Below, piece after piece: positions 59,205 to 64,000 of a stretch of DNA of 64,000 nucleotides (positions are counted from its first letter, which is position 1; each line of letters begins with the position of its first letter). A program made the translations under genes and the position numbers. Location of the stretch: contig JAHQRK010000014.1 of the NCBI GenBank assembly GCA_019828595.1, positions 434,001 to 498,000 on the forward strand, in the 5' to 3' direction. The stretch is from Aphanomyces cochlioides. Lineage: Eukaryota; Oomycota; Saprolegniomycetes; Saprolegniales; Verrucalvaceae. The notes beneath the pieces are model-generated. The model did no database searches and was not told the DNA's origin. It was given only the letters and a program-made list of their open reading frames with translations.

Positions 59205-59468
59205 ATGCTCACCTTCCCGCGTGCTCTATCGCAGTTGTTGCGTCGTGGCTGTTCGTTCTCTCCTCCAGTTCCTCGCTTCTTTGATACGGAGTACTATCTC
59301 ACACATTTCTCAACTGTCTCACCTCCATCCACTCCTACATATCACCACGATGCTTTGACACAACAAAAAACAACAACTCACCACGAGCTAAAAAACCATC
59401 CAATCTACAAAATTCTAATAAAAATTTGGTCAACATATTGTCGTTTGGGCCCAAAACAGGAATTCTGA
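59205..59468 (+). CDS. possible 5' exon of an interrupted gene
   Basis: ATG 59205 opens 87 codons: MLTFPRALSQLLRRGCSFSP looks like a mitochondrial presequence, followed by a Thr/His/Pro-rich part. It ends just before the repeat-flanked recombinase copy, so it might be a gene cut by that insertion, but no continuation was found after 61.7 kb. A CATC microsatellite lies just upstream (about 59143-59153). Confidence 0.3.
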   Translation: MLTFPRALSQLLRRGCSFSPPVPRFFDTEYYLTHFSTVSPPSTPTYHHDALTQQKTTTHHELKNHPIYKILIKIWSTYCRLGPKQEF

Positions 59469-59529
59469 GATGTTTCGAAAATGTTTCAATTAAATTACGC
59501 ATACACTATTTAAGGTTTACGCAAGCATT

Positions 59530-59690
59530 TTCTCGATTATGAACATTAAATAGTGTAGTTTCAAACGTTTTAAATGTTTGAAAAACATGTTCGAAACATT
59601 CAATTTCATTTCATTTGAAGTTTGTATTGCGTCAATTTTGCGTCAAAATGGCTACGTCGATATTTTCTTTGCAAGATTCCAGTTTTTTTC
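59530..59690. repeat. left direct repeat flanking the Crypton-like copy
   Basis: Shares long blocks with 61511-61680, such as attaaatagtgt, tttcaaacgttttaaat and acatgttcgaaacattcaat, in the same order and orientation, with small indels. Confidence 0.75.
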
Positions 59691-59795
59691 TGGAGACGCA
59701 ATATTGTATTGTGTTCGGATTTTGCTGGACGTTTGTAAAGTCACATATAATTGGCTGAAATTAAATTCAATTAAGCCAATGCATTCAATCATCAA

Positions 59796-61505
59796 TTAAT
59801 CACTCGCACGAAAGTGCCTACGAAGGTCGCGCACGACTGTCAACAGCTTCAACTGCGAGTGGCGTCGCGTACGCCCGTCACCACCATTGGAAGAGCAAAT
59901 GGAATCAAGTTGTGGTGTCAACAAGTCGAAGGAAGCAAGAACCTCTTGTTCGGATGGATTGGTTGGCATCGTCGTCCCTGAGGCACGTTGGAACATTCGG
60001 GTGAGTTGATTCATGGCAAATTTCCACTCAGTGAGCTGACGACGTTGTTTAGTATTCGAGAAATCAATGGGATCCAGGAATTTAAAGGGTGGTGTGCCCA
60101 ATGCAGCGTTGCCGATCCACCACAACTGCCATGCCTGCAACACGTTGACAGAAGGCAAGCAAAAGTCATGGGGAAGCTTGCGCAAACGTCCACCCCAAGC
60201 ATGCAAACTTCCTCGGCATTGTTGTTGAGCTGGTGTGGCTTCTATGGACGGTGCAAAATGTCCAAAAGAGCGGAGAGCATTTTCAATCGTGGTTCGTAGA
60301 ATGTTCTGAGTAACATGACTAGCAGCAACACCATGTTTCTCCAGTATTTCTTCGATGCGTTCGCCAAGTAGATGAGGCATTTGAGTGAGCGCTGCATAAT
60401 TCTTCATAATTGATACATGCAATTCGAGATGAGGAGGTATACCCGTAGCATGTACGACTTCGGAATCAGTTCGCACCAATGCAGATAGATTTGAAAACAT
60501 GTCATTGTCCCGAAATATGGCTGTATACAACAGTGGATGCCTTTGAGGCAGCAAATTCACGAGGAACTGACGATGGTAGACCAGTGACGCCAAGCAGAGT
60601 TGGAGAACTTGAGCCAAGTCTGGCATCCGAAACAAGCTTGGAAACATGACACCAAGGCAATGACTGACTGAACTGCTTTGCGGTGACTCAAAATGAGGAG
60701 GAAGTTGAGCAAACCGACTAGAGTTCATTGGGAGACCAGCAATAACTCGCCCAAGAAACTGGTCGCTGGCCCTTTCATAGTGAATGTACCTTTCTAGAAC
60801 ATGGCCAATGCTCCATCCACATCGAATGCATATACTAATAATAGATGGACCACTTGTAGAACCAGAGCATGCAAATGTTGCGGCGCCCTTGCGAATCGAA
60901 TGTGTGCCAACCGACTTGGTGTCGTAAGCTTCGCCACCTCTTTCATTAATCTTTTCCATCAAGCGCTGAAGGGCCTTTCCGAATCGATCACGCTGATTCA
61001 CACCAGGAACACAAAATCAGGGGTAATTGTGGGGTTGCAGGCCAGATAAATCCCCAAGGCAAGAAAGACGCACGTTTCCGGTTGGTTTGGGTTGGCATAG
61101 ACGTGCTTTGGATCACGACGTTTCATACCAGACTGGTCGGTTTTACTTTTAAAGAACGTCATGCCAATTGCGTCCTCTTCATAAGTCAAATGATCAAATC
61201 GAACTGTCTGAGTCGAGCGAGACCGACACATTAAATTCCAGGATAAGGACAAAAACGCAAGGACAAAACCACCGTCTAAGAGACCAAGACTTTCGCGGCA
61301 GAGCAAAGAATAGAGAGTGTAACCAAGCGGTCGTTTGCCTGATTCACGGGACGACAAAAGCTGATCTTCATCGGCAAATAAACGACGGATGCCTATGATA
61401 TTATCTCGCTCAGTCTATCTCATGCAATCGAATATACCTTGGAAAATTCCTTTCATGTCGTCGTCGAATTCCAGTGGAATTGGGATTCCGGCGTTCCTGT
61501 TTTTC
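59796..61505 (-). pseudogene. Crypton-type tyrosine recombinase, 5'-truncated copy
   Basis: The minus frame 61001-59796 (401 codons) is intact: NQRDRFGKALQRL, GTHSIRKGAATFACSG (H-x-x-R), CGWSIGHVLERYIHYERASDQF with the nucleophile-type Tyr, GRVIAGLPMNS and a long C-terminal domain ending HFRASD. Upstream, 61357-60998 carries RFDHLTYEEDAIGMTFFKSKTDQSG and HVYANPNQPETCVFLALG, but the two frames are offset by one base at about 61000-61010. An apparent intron near 61390-61437 matches one in the 33941 copy. The N-terminal SAM-like domain is missing: homology stops near 61505, where the direct repeat begins. The intron that splits SKQK/DRFGK in the other copy is absent here. Confidence 0.82.
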
Positions 61506-61510
61506 TAATA

Positions 61511-61680
61511 TTGTCCTCGATCGTGACCATTAAATAGTGTAATTTCAAACGTTTTAAATTTTTGAAAACATGTTCGAAACATTCAATTTCTTTTCACTTG
61601 GAATTTGTATTCGTCAATTGTTGCTTCAATTTGGTTGCGTCAAAATTTATTCCGCACGACTCCAGTTTTTTATTAAAACC
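61511..61680. repeat. right direct repeat flanking the Crypton-like copy
   Basis: Second copy of the 59530-59690 repeat, same orientation, ending before ccagttttttatt; identity is high over about the first 105 bp and falls off after. Confidence 0.75.
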
Positions 61681-62203
61681 ACAATATCTCCGTTCAAAAT
61701 AGTTCCATAGAAAATCCAGCAAGCTCTCTGGTCCGATCAGATCGAGGACGACGGTGAGATAATTTGATCGATACAGTACAGCGACTTGGAATGAGACATA
61801 CCATATAAACAATATGTCGCATATTTCCCACCTCAAGCTGTGCCCAGTGCGAAAATCCAATGTCCATACGTGTCAAAAAGGTTGTCTCTCTCTCTCTCTC
61901 GCTCTTGCCGCCTGCTCAGCACGTGAACGAGAGAGCGAGAACCCATCTTCGTTTCATTCTCAAGAGGCACCCATGACAGGCTCAATGTTCCTCCTGTTGC
62001 ACATCTCTCATCAAGAAACTCACACAATTTTTCTCGTTCTCTCTCCTAAGACTAAGACAAGGGCGAGAAAATCCAGACCATTCGTCGAGCTTGGCAAGGT
62101 GCTGCGCGCGCGTGGGATCTCGTTGATGTCGACCACGGCGATTGGCTTAACGAGCTTCGACGTCAACGAGATTCCTCGTTTGACTGCAGGAGCGCCCACC
62201 CAA
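61681..62203. other. spacer with CT microsatellite
   Basis: A pure TC run at 61884-61900 is followed by several GAGAG/CTCTC blocks to 62045. Open frames here lack domains. Confidence 0.45.
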
Positions 62204-62617
62204 TCAAGATTCAACCCCGCGACTTGAAGTTGGTCTGTCGTCGAGAAGATCGAAGTTCAACATTTTCGGACGCCGATACAAATTCCCATACAAGACAAAA
62301 ACGCACCCAATGCACCATCCCGAGTTGATAGAACGCACCATTACTGTGTAGAGTCGGCGGTGGGTTTCTTGAAGCCGTGCTGGATTGGTGCGACGGGCCC
62401 CTCCATCTTTGAGCCGCTGCTTCAACGTTTTTCGTCTCGATACAATCCACTTGGCGGCGTGTTGTGCAATCGCATGGAAAGAAAGCCGCATGGTCAGCAG
62501 TCCCAAGATCATGCCTTTCGCTTGAACCTTTCCCACATCTTCAATCTTCTTCAACCCAGTGTGCAAACGCATACATTCCGACACGCCCAGGAACACACAC
62601 AGTAACAAGCTTGCCAT
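62204..62617 (-). CDS. hypothetical small protein with N-terminal hydrophobic segment
   Basis: A 137-codon frame from ATG 62615-62617. Residues 1-16 are hydrophobic (MASLLLCVFLGVSECM), followed by a helix-rich basic middle (AKGMILGLLTMRLSFHAIAQ, SRRKTLKQRLKDGG). The C-terminal third could be read-through of an intron. No family recognised; it could be a short membrane or mitochondrial protein. Confidence 0.45.
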   Translation of the reverse strand: MASLLLCVFLGVSECMRLHTGLKKIEDVGKVQAKGMILGLLTMRLSFHAIAQHAAKWIVSRRKTLKQRLKDGGARRTNPARLQETHRRLYTVMVRSINSGWCIGCVFVLYGNLYRRPKMLNFDLLDDRPTSSRGVES

Positions 62618-62990
62618 GAAAAGACTGCCATTCGGTTCAGTGAGTTCGATGCAGTATCTCTCGTCAGGTCGTCGTCGTCGCCGTGGCTAACACAAGATTC
62701 AGCAGTCTAGTCCCGCACCTCTCAAGCCGTCATATGACGCTTGGTTGGGCTGGCCGCCATCGTTTGACTTGAATTTTGTATGAAAGAGCCGATTGAAAAT
62801 ATGCAATTGGCGACCAGAGCGGATCAAATTCGAGCGAAACGGAGGCGGGTGCGCATTTCATCTCCGTCGCACCAGATGGAGCGTGCGCCAGTGGGCCTTT
62901 CTTGAAGCTGCATCCACTCTTGTTGAACTGGGCGGCGGCCAATACTTGAATCATTTCTTGATCGGAGCCAGATCGAAGTGCACTCCGACG
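62618..62990. promoter_or_regulatory. divergent spacer, possible 5' exon of the next gene
   Basis: A plus ATG near 62780 opens MKEPIENMQLATRADQIRAKRRRVRI, a nuclear-localisation-like start, which ends at a TGA near 62903. It may be a first exon of the TAZ-finger gene. A parallel frame is also open through this part. Confidence 0.35.
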
Positions 62991-64000
62991 ATGACTTCAT
63001 TCTTCCGCGGCTGGACGCGCACCAACAGCGTCGCCACCGCGGTGGCGAGACCTGCATTTGATGCCAAGCGAACGTGGCGGCGAGTCTTTACGGTTATCAA
63101 AATGATACGAATGTTGCGCGTGTTGGGCGCACGCGCAGCGTCACGCCGCGCCTTCCTTGAGAAACAGCACCAAGCCATGTATGGAAACAGCAACCGACCG
63201 CGATGCGCGACGCCAGGATGTCCCTCCGATTGGTATTATGTACAGAAGAACGGGCATTGTACATCCTGCAATGCGAATCGAACACGCATGGACTTCAATA
63301 TGATGGAGACGATCCGCAAGGCGTGGTCCCGCCTCACGTTCCGAAAGCCCAAGGATGAAACCCACGCCGGTCTGAGCGATGAAGAGTACGCGATGATGCT
63401 CGGCGTCGAGTGGAACGCACAAGCACAGGAACAATACCCCAACACCCTCAAGCTCATCCACAACCTCAATCAGTTCCCACCACATGTGAACCAGAATGCC
63501 AACTTGAATGCCAACATGGTTGATGACCTCGTCAAGCATAGCTCGGCATGCAACCTCGCCGAGCAAGGAGAAGTGTGCACTGTCGGCGGCTGTACAGAAA
63601 TGCGTCGCATTCTTCAGCACACGTCTATGCACCCGAACGCGGAACCGAACTGCACCGACTGCATCAAGACCTACCGTATCCTCATGAGCCACGCTGAGCG
63701 CTGCCAAGTCGAGTGCAACGTGCCTCGTTGCGCTGCTGTGAAGAAGCACATTGAATGCCGCAGCGCAACTTCGCCACCCACGCCCCAAATGTGCTGGGTA
63801 CGCACCCCCGAAATGTCTTGGTGGCCTGCGATCGTCTATCCTTTGCACTACCCTCTCCCTCAACTGCCACTCTACGTTGTGGACCAATATCAAGATGGCT
63901 ACCACGTCGTGTGCTGCCTCGGCGATCGTCAGTTTGCGTGTGTCCCGTCCACTCAAATCTTGCCATGGACTCAGCCAGCGGCTCAAGCATCTACGGAACA
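62991..64000 (+). CDS. TAZ zinc finger and PWWP-like protein, cut by window end
   Basis: A plus frame is open from ATG 62991 (and some way upstream) to the last base, about 336 codons. From 63177 it reads MYGNSNRPRCATPGCPSDW with a CxxC pair, then a TAZ-type finger: LVKHSSACNLAEQGEVCTVGG, CTEMRRILQHT, CTDCIKTYRILMSHAERC, CNVPRC. The H/C spacing is that of TAZ fingers, found in CBP/p300 acetyltransferases. Then MCWVRTPEMSWWPAIVYP starts a PWWP- or Tudor-like fold. A chromatin-linked role is likely; a catalytic domain, if any, would lie beyond the window. The region 62991-63170 is Arg-rich and the true start or an upstream exon is uncertain. Confidence 0.75.
   Translation, partial: MTSFFRGWTRTNSVATAVARPAFDAKRTWRRVFTVIKMIRMLRVLGARAASRRAFLEKQHQAMYGNSNRPRCATPGCPSDWYYVQKNGHCTSCNANRTRMDFNMMETIRKAWSRLTFRKPKDETHAGLSDEEYAMMLGVEWNAQAQEQYPNTLKLIHNLNQFPPHVNQNANLNANMVDDLVKHSSACNLAEQGEVCTVGGCTEMRRILQHTSMHPNAEPNCTDCIKTYRILMSHAERCQVECNVPRCAAVKKHIECRSATSPPTPQMCWVRTPEMSWWPAIVYPLHYPLPQLPLYVVDQYQDGYHVVCCLGDRQFACVPSTQILPWTQPAAQASTE

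Noticed and set aside
59796..61505. Phage-type integrase or retroelement reverse transcriptase
   Set aside because: The H-x-x-R and Tyr blocks and neighbours match Crypton-type recombinases; no reverse transcriptase or RNase H sequence is present in the window.
61814..62227. Plus-strand 137-codon frame over the CT microsatellite
   Set aside because: Composition is driven by the simple repeat; the minus frame at 62204-62617 is the better gene candidate nearby.
63141..63986. Minus-strand 281-codon frame, the longest closed frame at the right end
   Set aside because: It is the shadow of the open plus-strand TAZ-finger frame, which has the real motif content and runs off the window.

Overview
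This window looks like nuclear DNA of an oomycete, most likely a saprolegnialean of the Aphanomyces type. The reasons are the gene set and style: protein-coding genes on both strands, many very short introns (mostly 39-54 nt, GT...TAG), intergenic spacers often under 100 bp, oomycete-type domain mixtures (ankyrin-FYVE-TPR, BED-BTB, CXC-F-box), kinase paralogs, and CryptonS-like tyrosine recombinase and PIF/Harbinger transposon copies. The genus is inference; no rRNA, tRNA or organellar marker was seen.

Layout. 1-277: end of a partial gene. 840-8565: MATE transporter, BED-BTB protein, secreted protein, DCAF4-like WD40 protein and a mitochondrial-type tRNA 2-thiouridylase. 8567-21 kb: a Tousled-like pseudokinase, a small predicted myristoylated coiled-coil protein, a head-to-head pair of Aurora kinases, a TOG/CLASP-like membrane protein, MUS81 and an ankyrin-FYVE-TPR protein. 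22.5-29.5 kb: a membrane protein, two single-exon kinase paralogs and an SLC49/FLVCR-like transporter. 30.5-36.1 kb is a transposon island: a Harbinger element with a MITE inserted near its left end, followed by a decayed Crypton-type recombinase. 36.7-46.3 kb is one giant VPS13 lipid-transfer gene. 47-58 kb: a secreted GH3 glycosidase, a PH-START-DUF1336 protein, a CXC/F-box protein, a membrane protein and a purple-acid-phosphatase-like protein that has lost most of its metal ligands. 59-62 kb: a second, 5'-truncated Crypton recombinase between diverged direct repeats. 62-64 kb: a hypothetical gene and the start of a TAZ-finger/PWWP-like gene cut by the window end.

How genes relate. Cell-cycle and genome-maintenance genes cluster between 8.5 and 18.7 kb (TLK-like, two Auroras, TOG protein, MUS81). 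A 12-bp palindrome, TTATCCGGATAA, lies about 40-70 bp upstream of the plus-strand Aurora and of MUS81. Diverged copies lie between the divergent CXC/F-box and 55315 genes. This is the best candidate here for an undescribed regulatory system. CCAAT boxes of the form CCAATCAAA recur in spacers. Convergent genes are packed so tightly (0-41 bp between stop codons) that their 3' ends must overlap or read through.

All gene models are manual splice reconstructions from sequence; exon borders given are those that restore frame and family homology.
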